DNA from: a virus
IMG/VR virus record: IMGVR_UViG_3300036712_000037
Span: 1 to 21,070 of that record
Strand: one strand, 5' to 3'
Length of the DNA: 21,070 nt
Position 1 is the stretch's first letter; each line of letters opens with the position of its first letter. The position numbers and the translations under genes were made by a program. The notes below the pieces were generated by a model. That model worked only from the letters and a program-made list of their open reading frames with translations. It did not search any database and was not told the DNA's origin. This document shows positions 14,328-21,070 of the stretch, in pieces.

Positions 14328-14603
14328 ATGGAACAGAACGCAGTCACCGGAGTCATCAAGGAGCTGGAGTCTCTCGGCGTCGTGGGAGCGACGACCGGAG
14401 ATCATGCCCAGCAACAGGAGGGTGAGGAGTTCGACGGCGACCAGCTGTTGGAAGCCTGTGGTCAAGCCTACGGCACCATCGAAGGGCTGCAGGAGCAGAT
14501 TGAGGGGATGGCACAAGCACTCGACCAACTCAAGGAAGCCATCACCCTGATCGGCGGGACGCTCACGGCCCTCATGGAAGATGGGGAAGAGGGCGATGAG
14601 TAA
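14328..14603 (+). CDS. Small acidic helical protein downstream of the capsid gene
   Basis: A 91-residue protein. The start is the ATG at 14328 because GGAGG (14317-14321) lies 6 nt before it; the longer frame back to 14250 would run through the stem-loop region and is rejected. The sequence is acidic, with a helix around EGLQEQIEGMAQALDQLKEA (about residues 52-72), a short hydrophobic stretch and a tail of Glu, Asp and Gly. No family is recognised. Small proteins beside the capsid gene are often head decoration or assembly factors, but nothing here shows it. The stop overlaps the next start by 8 nt. Confidence 0.7.
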   Translation: MEQNAVTGVIKELESLGVVGATTGDHAQQQEGEEFDGDQLLEACGQAYGTIEGLQEQIEGMAQALDQLKEAITLIGGTLTALMEDGEEGDE

Positions 14604-14898
14604 GCGCTACCGTAAGAGATCGGACGTCTCCTACGTCATCCTCCCCGGGGTCGGTCGGGTCCAAGACAGCCGTGTCTTGGATTATGAAGGGTTGGCGAGA
14701 TACTGCCCGACGTTCCTGGAAGAGGTGGAGGAGGAGGCACCGCCCCCGAAGAGGGCACCGCCGTCTCCGGAGGAGCCTCCTGAGAAGAAGGAGGAGCCTC
14801 CCGAGAAGAAGGAGGAGGCAACAAAGGTGGACAGACCGGCGAAGAGAGCACCGGCGAAGAAGAAAGGCGGCCCGAAGAAAAGGAGCGAGGAGGACTAG
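14596..14898 (+). CDS. Small protein with charged low-complexity tail
   Basis: A 100-residue protein starting at ATG 14596 after GGAAGAGGG; an in-frame ATG at 14581 has no usable spacer. Residues 1-45 look folded (SYVILPGVGRVQD, then LDYEGLARYCPTFLEEV). Residues 46-80 are Pro, Glu and Lys repeats, and the last 20 are basic (KRAPAKKKGGPKKR). The layout resembles the 127-residue protein at 19090 near the sheath: small ordered head, Pro/Glu/Lys tail, basic end. Function is unknown; position after the capsid gene suggests a virion or assembly role. Confidence 0.7.
   Translation: MSKRYRKRSDVSYVILPGVGRVQDSRVLDYEGLARYCPTFLEEVEEEAPPPKRAPPSPEEPPEKKEEPPEKKEEATKVDRPAKRAPAKKKGGPKKRSEED
14770..14811 (+). 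repeat. Two-copy 21-nt tandem repeat inside the low-complexity tail
   Basis: Two in-frame 21-nt units (14770-14790 and 14791-14811) differ at one third-codon position and encode EEPPEKK twice; a partial third unit follows. This is probably how the Pro/Glu/Lys tail expanded, and copy number may vary between relatives. Confidence 0.7.
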
Positions 14899-14901
14899 TC
14901 A

Positions 14902-15642
14902 GTGGCTGAAGCTCAACTCAACCAGCTGATGAACGAGGAAGAACTGCAGCAGTGGATACTGCGGCAGCTCGGCGCGCCTCAGCTGAAAGTAGAGCTTACT
15001 CAGTGCAACCTCGACGACTCCGTAGAGGAGGCCCGTCGTTGGTTCTCTGCCAAGAAAGGGGTGAAAAGGGCGGCAGAGCTTCCCGTGTCGGAAGGTCAGA
15101 CGGAGTTCGTTCTCCCGGACGACGTGGACACGGTGATCGACATGTCTCCCCCTTCCACCCCCACTGATTTTTCTCGCGTGATTGACCCGCTTGGGCTTTT
15201 GGACGCGAGCATTCCGTACAACCTCTTTCCCTTCCCCGCTGCCGGCGGGCTCTTCAGCACGTACGCGCAAGCGTTGCAGTACATCGAGCTGAGCAAAAGA
15301 ATTACCGGCGGTGAGGTGGAGTGGCGTCAAGATGGACGGAAGCTCACCGTCTTCCCTAAGGCGACGACGTCGGGGTTCATCGTCATCGACTACAAGGCCA
15401 ACGTGGTCACGATCGAGCACCTGAACGAACGTGATCACGACATGGTCAAGCGCTACGCGTTGGCGTGGGCGAAGACACTCCTGGGGCGTGTCCGATCCAA
15501 GTACCCCGAGGGCTATCCGGCGGCGCAAGGGCGCGCGATGCTCGACGGGATGAACATCCTTCAGGAGGGCGAGAAGGAAAAAGAGGCGCTGGACGAGGAA
15601 CTGCGGCTGAGTGCGTTCCCAATGGGGATCCTGACGGGATGA
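14902..15642 (+). CDS. Putative neck (head-completion) protein, gp13-like
   Basis: A 246-residue protein starting at GTG, fixed by GAGGAGG (14887-14893) 8 nt upstream. The N-terminal helices carry LRQLGAPQLKVELTQCNLDD then VEEARRWFSAKKGVKR, and a beta-rich part follows (TEFVLPDDVDTVIDM). Later come a long linker with Gly/Phe/Pro and a C-terminal helix (DHDMVKRYALAWAKTLLGRV). An N-terminal LGAP-VEL-DD helical pattern followed by the strand ending in DD-V is seen in phage neck proteins of the T4 gp13 type. Gene order (capsid, this, gp14-like) agrees. The assignment rests on pattern memory, so confidence in function is moderate; the gene itself is certain. Confidence 0.65.
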   Translation: MAEAQLNQLMNEEELQQWILRQLGAPQLKVELTQCNLDDSVEEARRWFSAKKGVKRAAELPVSEGQTEFVLPDDVDTVIDMSPPSTPTDFSRVIDPLGLLDASIPYNLFPFPAAGGLFSTYAQALQYIELSKRITGGEVEWRQDGRKLTVFPKATTSGFIVIDYKANVVTIEHLNERDHDMVKRYALAWAKTLLGRVRSKYPEGYPAAQGRAMLDGMNILQEGEKEKEALDEELRLSAFPMGILTG

Positions 15643-15646
15643 TGTG

Positions 15647-16240
15647 ATGGCTAAGCCGAAGTGCTACATCGAGCCCTACACTTTCCCGGGCGTGAACAAA
15701 GTCCAGCCTCTGCAGCCAGGAGAGGAGGCCTTCACCCTCGATGGGAGTGGAGAGCTGCACCTCTTCGACTCCGTTGCGCAAGAACATACGGAGATGGCCG
15801 GCACGGAGATCGACTTCTATGCGTTGGATGTGGAGAAGTCGACCCGCGATCCGCTGTACGACGAGCCCGTGACCAGGGTCTGGCGTGGGCCCTTCAGGAT
15901 GAAGGCTTGGGTAGCGTGGGCAGAAAGTATCCCTGTGGTAGGGGAGAGCGGGTTCCGCTTCAACTTCCTCAGTTCGTGTTGGATACCTCGCAGCTCCCTC
16001 GAGGAGAAGCGAGCGCCTGCTCCCTTTGAGGGAGACGTCATCCGGTTTTGGCCTTCCCCGTTCTTTGACAAGCTCGCTGTCGCGCGCCGGTACGCGACCT
16101 CGAAGGATGGCTACTTCTTTGACATCACGAACTCGGACGACGACGGCCACGTCTTCGACCAAGCGGAGTTCGTCGGCTTCAAATGCGATCTCAAGCGACG
16201 GTCCGAGTTCGGCGCGGAGAGGAGGATCCTCCCCCCATGA
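15647..16240 (+). CDS. Putative neck protein, gp14-like
   Basis: A 197-residue protein; ATG 15647 is preferred over the adjacent GTG 15644. Ordered beta segments include DPLYDEPVTRVWRGPFRMKA (about residues 66-85), a run ending SGFRFNFL, EGDVIRFWPSPFF, YFFDITNSDDDG, and FVGFKCDLKRRSEF. A DxLYxE motif, an (E)GD-(V/L)I-x-F strand and a following FFxI-type strand recall T4 gp14, which with gp13 closes the head after packaging. The match is by pattern and neighbourhood, not a computed alignment. The stop overlaps the next start (ATGA). Confidence 0.6.
   Translation: MAKPKCYIEPYTFPGVNKVQPLQPGEEAFTLDGSGELHLFDSVAQEHTEMAGTEIDFYALDVEKSTRDPLYDEPVTRVWRGPFRMKAWVAWAESIPVVGESGFRFNFLSSCWIPRSSLEEKRAPAPFEGDVIRFWPSPFFDKLAVARRYATSKDGYFFDITNSDDDGHVFDQAEFVGFKCDLKRRSEFGAERRILPP
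16221..16232 (+). promoter_or_regulatory. Palindromic ribosome binding site
   Basis: GGAGGATCCTCC is a perfect 12-base palindrome 4 nt before the ATG at 16237. Its left half is the Shine-Dalgarno sequence and its right half is the complement, so a small GGAG-CTCC stem could hide the site unless upstream translation opens it. Confidence 0.45.
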
Positions 16241-16524
16241 GTCTGCGCCGTCTGACAGAGGACCTTCGAGACCTCACCGAGAGTGCGGACGAGCGCCGCT
16301 ACCTACGTGACCCCGTGGGTATGGCGCGCCTGATCGCGCTCTCCACACCAGACGTATCTCCGGAGGACACACCGAACACCGCCGCCGGCAAGGCTATCCG
16401 GCACCTCAGGACTCTGATGCACCGACGCTCGCTCCTAGCTCAAGCGTTCCGGCTGATGCGCGTCCGGTCACGTGCGCTCGAGACCTCTCGCGCACTGCAG
16501 AGGAGGGTGAGCCGTGCTCGATGA
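16237..16524 (+). CDS. Small arginine-rich hypothetical protein
   Basis: A 95-residue protein starting in an ATGA overlap with the gp14-like gene; the longer frame back to 16183 would begin inside that gene. It is very rich in Arg and Leu, helical throughout, with two long basic helices (DLRDLTESADERRYLRD and HRRSLLAQAFRLMRVRSR). No family is recognised. It sits in a run of neck and tail-completion genes, so a connector or nucleic-acid-contacting role is conceivable. Confidence 0.6.
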   Translation: MSLRRLTEDLRDLTESADERRYLRDPVGMARLIALSTPDVSPEDTPNTAAGKAIRHLRTLMHRRSLLAQAFRLMRVRSRALETSRALQRRVSRAR

Positions 16525-16981
16525 AGCCAAGATCCGGCAGGTGGTGGGCGATGGTCTGTCTCCGGTGTGCGCGACGTGTACGTGGTATTGGAGGGCGCGG
16601 GACCTACAACTCTCACGGTGTTCCGATCTGCACAATGGGGATTGCGGAGGTCCGATCGCTGGGCTCGACTTCCCGCTCTACGATGGGCCAATGGAGCGTC
16701 TGGACAAGTTCTGTTTCGCCTGTGCCGCACCGGCGAGCTTGGCCATCAAGACGCCAGGTACTGGCAGATTGGTGGGGGTGTGCAAGGAGCACCTCTCCCT
16801 GATCGATCGCTACCTCGCTGAAGGGACCGGACCCTCCCTCACCGAAGTCCGGTCGGCGAAAGGACTCGTGCTCCCCATCAACGGTCGCTACACCAGGAAG
16901 AGCCTTGTCGAGGTGATAGCGGAGAACGAGGCGAAGTTCGAGAAAGAGCGCCAAGAACGAGTGCACGAGGTTGAGTCATGA
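16514..16981 (+). CDS. Hypothetical protein with two likely zinc sites
   Basis: A 155-residue protein starting at GTG 16514, set by GGAGGG (16502-16507) 6 nt upstream, and overlapping the previous gene by 11 nt. Cysteines form two clusters: C19/C22 (CATC), C36 and C44 (GDCGGP), then C67/C70 (CFAC), C90 and H93 (CKEH). The second fits a CxxC...CxxH zinc site well. The C-terminal 40 residues are a charged helix. Small zinc proteins occur among phage structural and regulatory genes; the role here is unknown. It ends in an ATGA overlap with the next gene. Confidence 0.7.
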   Translation: MLDEAKIRQVVGDGLSPVCATCTWYWRARDLQLSRCSDLHNGDCGGPIAGLDFPLYDGPMERLDKFCFACAAPASLAIKTPGTGRLVGVCKEHLSLIDRYLAEGTGPSLTEVRSAKGLVLPINGRYTRKSLVEVIAENEAKFEKERQERVHEVES

Positions 16982-17802
16982 CCTCCGTGTTCAACTTCTC
17001 CATCACCAAAGAGGGTAAGGACACACTCCACGTGGTTCGAGAGAGCCCGAAGCGATCGAAGGCGGTCATGGCGCAGTTCGCGCGCAACGCCGCTGAGTAC
17101 ACGAAGAAGGGTGTACTGAAGCGTATTCCGAACAAGAAGGAGTACAAAAAATATCGCGACTCTTTGGAGGTCTCTAAAGTCACTGGTATGCCTGGTGGGG
17201 CGTACGGGTTTGCTGTCCACTCTGCAGCTAAGCGCGGCGGTGCGCAGGCGCTAGACACGAAGCGATCGGTCATCAGCATCAAGCCGAAGCGTACTGCTAG
17301 CGAGCGCACTAAGATCCTGGCGAAGAACGGTCCGTGGACTGCAGACACCGTGCCGTTCCTTCCCGACAATCCGTCGGAGTGCACGGTGGTGCGCAAGAAG
17401 AGCAGCCCGAGAGACGTTGATCGGATCCGGAGGGCGCGAAAGAAAGACAAGCGTACCTGGTCGAAGGAGCTATCGAAGGCGGGCTGGCGTCCGCCGAGGG
17501 GCAAGGACGATCGTTCTTTGCAGGGGTCGGGAACCGTGTCCGATACGGTCCTCCAGGCGAAGCGTCTGGAGTTCGGTATTGGTGGGGAGCCGGCGAGGGC
17601 TGCGTGGCGGCCGACGCTGGTTGGGTTGGTCCGGCGCGATGCAAAGAAGTGCATGGGCAAGAAGGAACAGATCGCCAAGGCGATGACTGACTATCGGTTC
17701 AGGGATTGGGTTGACTGGCCCACGAAGACGAAGACGAAGATCAAGATGAACGACATGCGGAAGTTCGTGGGTTGGCGAGATCTTCTAGGGCTGAAAGTGT
17801 AG
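16978..17802 (+). CDS. Basic protein, possible tail-completion (HK97 gp10-like) protein
   Basis: A 274-residue, strongly basic protein starting in an ATGA overlap. Residues 20-50 are a helix (SKAVMAQFARNAAEYTKKGV), followed by basic strands. Near residues 193-222 a segment reads AKRLEFGIGGEPARAAWRPT, which resembles the E-x-G-T...P-F-x-P-A signature of HK97 gp10-type tail-completion proteins. Between neck genes and the terminator and sheath genes, such a joining protein is expected. The resemblance is short, so the function is a suggestion; the gene itself is well supported by codon use and coupling. Confidence 0.65.
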   Translation: MTSVFNFSITKEGKDTLHVVRESPKRSKAVMAQFARNAAEYTKKGVLKRIPNKKEYKKYRDSLEVSKVTGMPGGAYGFAVHSAAKRGGAQALDTKRSVISIKPKRTASERTKILAKNGPWTADTVPFLPDNPSECTVVRKKSSPRDVDRIRRARKKDKRTWSKELSKAGWRPPRGKDDRSLQGSGTVSDTVLQAKRLEFGIGGEPARAAWRPTLVGLVRRDAKKCMGKKEQIAKAMTDYRFRDWVDWPTKTKTKIKMNDMRKFVGWRDLLGLKV

Positions 17803-17811
17803 GTGACGAAG

Positions 17812-18270
17812 ATGCCATTGGATAAGGCCACGAGTATTGTTTTGCAGCAAATCAGGTCCCGGCTCGTCCACCTGAACGGCGACACCCAGTATGCAGGGGA
17901 GAAGTCCATCTCCCACCAGGTGGACTTCGAGCGCAAGTTCTTCGAGTACATCGACGACTGCGCGAACCACCTCATCATGCACTACGGTTCGGACACCGAT
18001 GAGGCGTGGGACTTCATCGTTGACCTGTGCGGTTACCTAGCTGAGCAGGCTATGATGCCTCCGTTCCCGACCGACATCTCGACGGAAGCAGACATGGTTC
18101 GGTGGCTCCATGCTGCGCACGCTTCCAAGTTTCGAGAGATTCTTCGGGAAGAGGCTCGTCGCATCTCCGATGAGCGCGAAAACGATGCGGACGATAGGGC
18201 CCGGGAGGCGCGGCGGATCTACCGCAATCGATCCGAGCACCCGTACCCGATCAAAGGAGGCAGCTTCTAG
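17812..18270 (+). CDS. Hypothetical helical protein in the tail-completion region
   Basis: A 152-residue protein. ATG 17812 is chosen because AGGTGA (17801-17806) lies 5 nt upstream; a GTG at 17803 in the same frame would add three residues. The N-terminal half has mixed helix with FERKFFEYIDDCANHLIMHY (residues 42-61) and a hydrophobic helix with two methionines. The C-terminal third is a long charged helix rich in Arg and Glu (ILREEARRISDERENDADD). No family is recognised. Position suggests a tail or connector component. Confidence 0.68.
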   Translation: MPLDKATSIVLQQIRSRLVHLNGDTQYAGEKSISHQVDFERKFFEYIDDCANHLIMHYGSDTDEAWDFIVDLCGYLAEQAMMPPFPTDISTEADMVRWLHAAHASKFREILREEARRISDERENDADDRAREARRIYRNRSEHPYPIKGGSF

Positions 18271-18273
18271 AAC

Positions 18274-19080
18274 GTGACCAGGCTGAAGCGCCCTCCTCCG
18301 TCGCCTAGTGGGAAAGCGGCGGTTTCGTTCCCCGGCCCCGAGCGCGAGACCTACGAGAAGCGCATGCACGGGTCTATACCCACGGGGTACGTAGGTTTGG
18401 ACAACTACGACGAGGGCGTCGTGGTCACGCTCGGTGGTACGCTACGTCAGATGCCTGGGCAGCCCCAAGGCATCGAGAACTACTACATCGATGTGCAGGA
18501 CGTGTCTCCGCCTCCCGGGGACCCCGGCATCCCGATCATCTTTGCGTACCCCGAGGACACCTTCGAGAAGCTCGCTCTGCCGGCCATCGTTGTTCGTCGC
18601 GATGACATCGCTCCGGACATGTCGCGGTGGCACCCCGGGGCGCAGCAGTACCGTACGCCAGCCCAGACCTCCAAGCGCGCTCCCGTTTCCGTTGGAGGCC
18701 AACCCACAGGAACGTTGGTCCCGGATCTGGTGGAAGAGCAAGCGCAAGGCGAGCCTAACGATCTCCTGTACACGATCGTGATCCAAGCGCGGCACAGAGC
18801 CGGCTTAGCTGCTCGGCGTGAAGCGAACGCGATGCTGCGTCACACGATGGGCAAGTACCAGGTCTACGGGACTGTCTTCGTCAAGGATAGCCTAGGTGAC
18901 TGGCGTAGTTACGAGGCATTTAGGGAGGGCGTGAGCATGCTTGACGATAGTTCCGAGGTCGCTGGCCGTGTGATAGGCTTCGCCGTGACGATTCGTGTGG
19001 TGGCCTGGCTGGATCTCGTTGGTCCTACTGTGCATCGGACGGCTAGGGAGGCGGTCCTTTCAATGTCTGTGAAGGAATGA
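18274..19080 (+). CDS. Putative tail terminator (gp15-like) protein
   Basis: A 268-residue protein starting at GTG 18274. AAAGGAGG ends 13 nt upstream, a little far; ATG 18364 (M31) is an alternative. After a Pro-rich leader come strands with IPIIFAYPEDTFEKLALPAI, then DLLYTIVIQARHRAGLAAR, and near the end a segment running SMLDDSSEVAGR into VIGFAVTIRVVAWLDL. The layout, a strand-helix core followed by an R-x-I-x-F-x-V-T-I-x-V-x-x-W strand, and the length resemble T4 gp15, the sheath terminator. It sits one gene before the sheath. This is a pattern-based inference. Confidence 0.6.
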   Translation: MTRLKRPPPSPSGKAAVSFPGPERETYEKRMHGSIPTGYVGLDNYDEGVVVTLGGTLRQMPGQPQGIENYYIDVQDVSPPPGDPGIPIIFAYPEDTFEKLALPAIVVRRDDIAPDMSRWHPGAQQYRTPAQTSKRAPVSVGGQPTGTLVPDLVEEQAQGEPNDLLYTIVIQARHRAGLAARREANAMLRHTMGKYQVYGTVFVKDSLGDWRSYEAFREGVSMLDDSSEVAGRVIGFAVTIRVVAWLDLVGPTVHRTAREAVLSMSVKE

Positions 19081-19089
19081 GGTAGTGAT

Positions 19090-19473
19090 ATGCCTAAGTA
19101 CTACAACAAATCCCGTGGTCCGCTGCCCTTGAAGCTGAATAGCGGCAAGTCAGGGTCAATCGCGCCCAAGTCGTGGGTCACCATCGATCCCGAGGACGAA
19201 TGCTCGCCGATGGTGAACCGCTACAAGAAGAAGGGGCTGTTGGTCAGGCAGAAGATCATGGACGAGGCGGAGCCGCAGAAGGCGCCTCCGCCTCCCGAGC
19301 CCGAGGCACCCGAGCCTGAGACGGCACCTGAGGCTCCCAAGGAGGCTCCAGCACCAGAGCCCGAGGTCGAGGAGAAGCTGGTCGAGGAGGCACCGGCGGC
19401 CGAGAAACCGAAGGAAGAGAAGACTGAGCCGCCGGTAGAGCTGGCTCCCAAAAGGAAGAAGAAGGGGTCCTAG
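19090..19473 (+). CDS. Small protein with Pro/Glu/Lys tail preceding the sheath gene
   Basis: A 127-residue protein. Residues 1-55 look folded: MPKYYNKSRGPLPLKL, then a Gly-rich strand pair with SWVTIDPEDE and VNRYKKKGLLV. Residues 60-115 are low complexity, with many PEPEAPE-like units, and the end is basic (KRKKKGS). It resembles in plan the 100-residue protein at 14596, and the two may be related or may share a role such as a flexible linker in the virion. Function is unknown. Confidence 0.7.
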   Translation: MPKYYNKSRGPLPLKLNSGKSGSIAPKSWVTIDPEDECSPMVNRYKKKGLLVRQKIMDEAEPQKAPPPPEPEAPEPETAPEAPKEAPAPEPEVEEKLVEEAPAAEKPKEEKTEPPVELAPKRKKKGS

Positions 19474-19481
19474 TCACTAGG
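19469..19481 (+). repeat. Short inverted repeat spanning a stop codon before the sheath gene
   Basis: CCTAGT and ACTAGG are perfect inverted arms separated by one base; the left arm contains the stop codon of the previous gene. The remaining 44 nt up to the sheath start hold the sheath ribosome binding site (GAGGAGG, 19514-19520) and a weak TTATGC, but no clear promoter. Confidence 0.4.
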
Positions 19482-19525
19482 CGCGGACACCTTATGCACA
19501 GGGCCCAAAGGCCGAGGAGGCAAAG

Positions 19526-21070
19526 ATGGCGGAGTATCTATCCGGCGGAGTATTCATCGAAGAGGTCCCTTCGCAAGTGCAAGTCGTCACGGCGGTCACC
19601 ACCAGCACGGTAGTGGCGGCGGGCTTCACTCCGCGGGGGACGGAGAACGACACGATCCTGGTAGGGTCCCCGGGGGAGTTCACCAACAAGTGCGGTGATC
19701 TGAACTCGAACACCTTCCTGGGGCTGTGCATGTTCGCCTTCTTCTCGAACGGAGGCACCAGGGCGTACATCATTCCGGTTCGACCGGAAGACGCGACCAC
19801 GGCGGATTGCAAAATCCAGAGCCAGACCACCGACCAGGAAATCGAGACCGGTGACGGCGTCACGGCGGCGTTCACGAAGGACTCGTCAACCACGCAGCTC
19901 AAGGTCAATAGCGGAGCAACTCCGATTGTCACCACCAGCTGCGCGATTGGTTGGCGTGGCCAGGAGTCCTCGGCGCTCACGACCACAGCTACGATGGCGC
20001 GGGATGGAACGACTCCGCTCGTAACGGTGGCAGGGCGTATCGCCTACGAGGGGATCATCGACCCGACGACGGTCCCAACGTTCTCCGAGAAGCACCACCG
20101 AGTGGTTCCCGGTACGGTCACGATCAATTTCGACGGCCACGCCATTGCCGTGGCTGGCACCACAGACGTTGCGACGGCGACGACGGCGGACGGTACGGTG
20201 ACCATCGATCACAGAAGTGGCCGGTTCTCGCTCTTGTCTGCGGATGCGATCGGGACGCCTGGGGCGGTGACGGCGGACTACACCCCGACCTCTGGTGATC
20301 AGGGCGACCGCGCGGTGGCGACGATCAATACTGGTGGCGGCGCAGACGATAAGGTCTACATGATCGTGGATAATGTCGGGGCTGCAGGCAACGCGTGGAC
20401 GTTCGAGGTGGTAGTTGGGACCGGGGTGTTGACGGCGGCGTTCAAACCGAACACGTCCAACCAGATCCTCATCACGCTCCCGCCCGCTGGTGACACCGCG
20501 TTGAATATCGCGGCTGCGGTTACACTGCTGACGGGAGTCACAGCGAGCATGTCCGGTTTGGGGACAGGGACTATCAGTGTAGCAGAGGGGCCGACGAGCT
20601 TTACTGGTGGCCGGGACGCGAACACCGAAGGGGTCTTCGAGATCACGGATACAGTTGGCGTCTATCCCGCTGGCACACTCAATACGGGTGTAGGGCTCAC
20701 CGGTCCAGGCACGATCGACTACACCACGGGCGCCTACAGCTTCACCACAGCTGCTGGTCTGACGATCAACACCGGTGTAGCGACTACAGGCTTCGTGACC
20801 AAGGGGTACACGGCTGTCCCGCACGTGCAGGCGCCGGTGAATATCGACTACCAGATCGAGGCCTGGGATCTCAATCCGACGTGGCGTGGCGAAACTGGCA
20901 ACGACTTGCGGGTTCAGTTGCGCGGCAATGCGGACTACTTCACGGCGGCTACCGGGCAGTACTCCAGGTTCGACATCAACATCCTCCTGGACACGCCGTT
21001 GGACCGGGGGACCTTCGTTTTGAAGGAGACGTGGGAGGAGCTGGACCTCAGCACTCCGACCTCGGCGAAG
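19526..21070 (+). CDS. Tail sheath protein, N-terminal 515 residues (cut by window end)
   Basis: The frame is open to the last base and ends on a codon boundary; the C terminus lies outside. The start follows GAGGAGG with a 5-nt spacer. The first 86 residues are typical of contractile tail sheaths: YLSGGVFIEEVPSQVQ, TSTVVAAGFTPRGT, a PGEF segment, and FFSNGGTRAYIIPVR. The sheath contracts to drive the tube through the host envelope. Residues about 105-430 are an inserted beta-rich region of at least three modules: about 170-253, 264-363 (with GAAGNAWTFEV and SFTGGRDAN) and 364-428 (with PGTIDYTTGAYSFTTAAG). Sheath sequence resumes near 445 with WRGETGNDLRVQL. The insert makes this sheath large for its class. 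Confidence 0.93.
   Translation, partial: MAEYLSGGVFIEEVPSQVQVVTAVTTSTVVAAGFTPRGTENDTILVGSPGEFTNKCGDLNSNTFLGLCMFAFFSNGGTRAYIIPVRPEDATTADCKIQSQTTDQEIETGDGVTAAFTKDSSTTQLKVNSGATPIVTTSCAIGWRGQESSALTTTATMARDGTTPLVTVAGRIAYEGIIDPTTVPTFSEKHHRVVPGTVTINFDGHAIAVAGTTDVATATTADGTVTIDHRSGRFSLLSADAIGTPGAVTADYTPTSGDQGDRAVATINTGGGADDKVYMIVDNVGAAGNAWTFEVVVGTGVLTAAFKPNTSNQILITLPPAGDTALNIAAAVTLLTGVTASMSGLGTGTISVAEGPTSFTGGRDANTEGVFEITDTVGVYPAGTLNTGVGLTGPGTIDYTTGAYSFTTAAGLTINTGVATTGFVTKGYTAVPHVQAPVNIDYQIEAWDLNPTWRGETGNDLRVQLRGNADYFTAATGQYSRFDINILLDTPLDRGTFVLKETWEELDLSTPTSAK

Noticed and set aside
19886-20824. A 312-codon open frame on the minus strand
   Set aside because: It is antisense to the tail sheath, whose sequence is clearly recognisable; long antisense frames are common in GC-rich coding DNA.

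Overview
The window is 21 kb of a tailed-phage genome or provirus, apparently a contractile-tailed myovirus of moderately high GC. Every gene I can support is on the + strand. Genes are packed end to end, many with 1-11 nt overlaps of the ATGA or TTGA type, and the only non-coding stretches longer than 50 nt are about 80 nt (10921-11000), 178 nt (14150-14327) and 52 nt (19474-19525). There are no tRNAs, integrase, insertion sequences or CRISPR arrays. The host cannot be named from this sequence. The head genes are distant relatives of T4 gp20, gp21 and gp23, but the DNA polymerase is family A rather than the T4 family B type. This is the mosaic seen in very divergent T4-like phages.

Left block (1-4132), DNA metabolism: the C-terminal end of a cysteine-rich protein (possibly a PD-(D/E)XK nuclease), a CxxC/CxxC zinc protein, a RuvC-family resolvase, two unidentified proteins, and a 586-aa family A DNA polymerase with an intact proofreading domain. 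A 50-nt gap separates this block from the packaging genes.

Middle block (4183-14149), packaging and head: a candidate small terminase, the large terminase (TTG start), a gp20-like portal, two unidentified proteins and a small basic protein in the place where T4 keeps its prohead core genes, then a gp21-like prohead protease fused to a coiled-coil scaffold, and a gp23-like major capsid protein. The protease-scaffold gene carries a strong in-frame internal start that would release the scaffold alone.

Right block (14150-21070), neck and tail: a 178-nt leader with two strong stem-loops, two small proteins, candidate gp13-like and gp14-like neck proteins, three small or basic proteins (one a double zinc-site protein, one possibly a tail-completion protein), an unidentified 152-aa protein, a candidate gp15-like tail terminator, a proline/glutamate-rich tailed protein, and the N-terminal 515 residues of the tail sheath, cut by the window end.

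The most interesting signals are: a beta-rich module that appears both inside the major capsid protein and repeatedly inside the sheath; two nested in-frame starts in the head-assembly genes; an A8 slippery run that could fuse a core-like protein to a small basic ORF with no good start of its own; and a structured leader after the capsid gene whose anti-Shine-Dalgarno strand could pair with the next gene's ribosome binding site.
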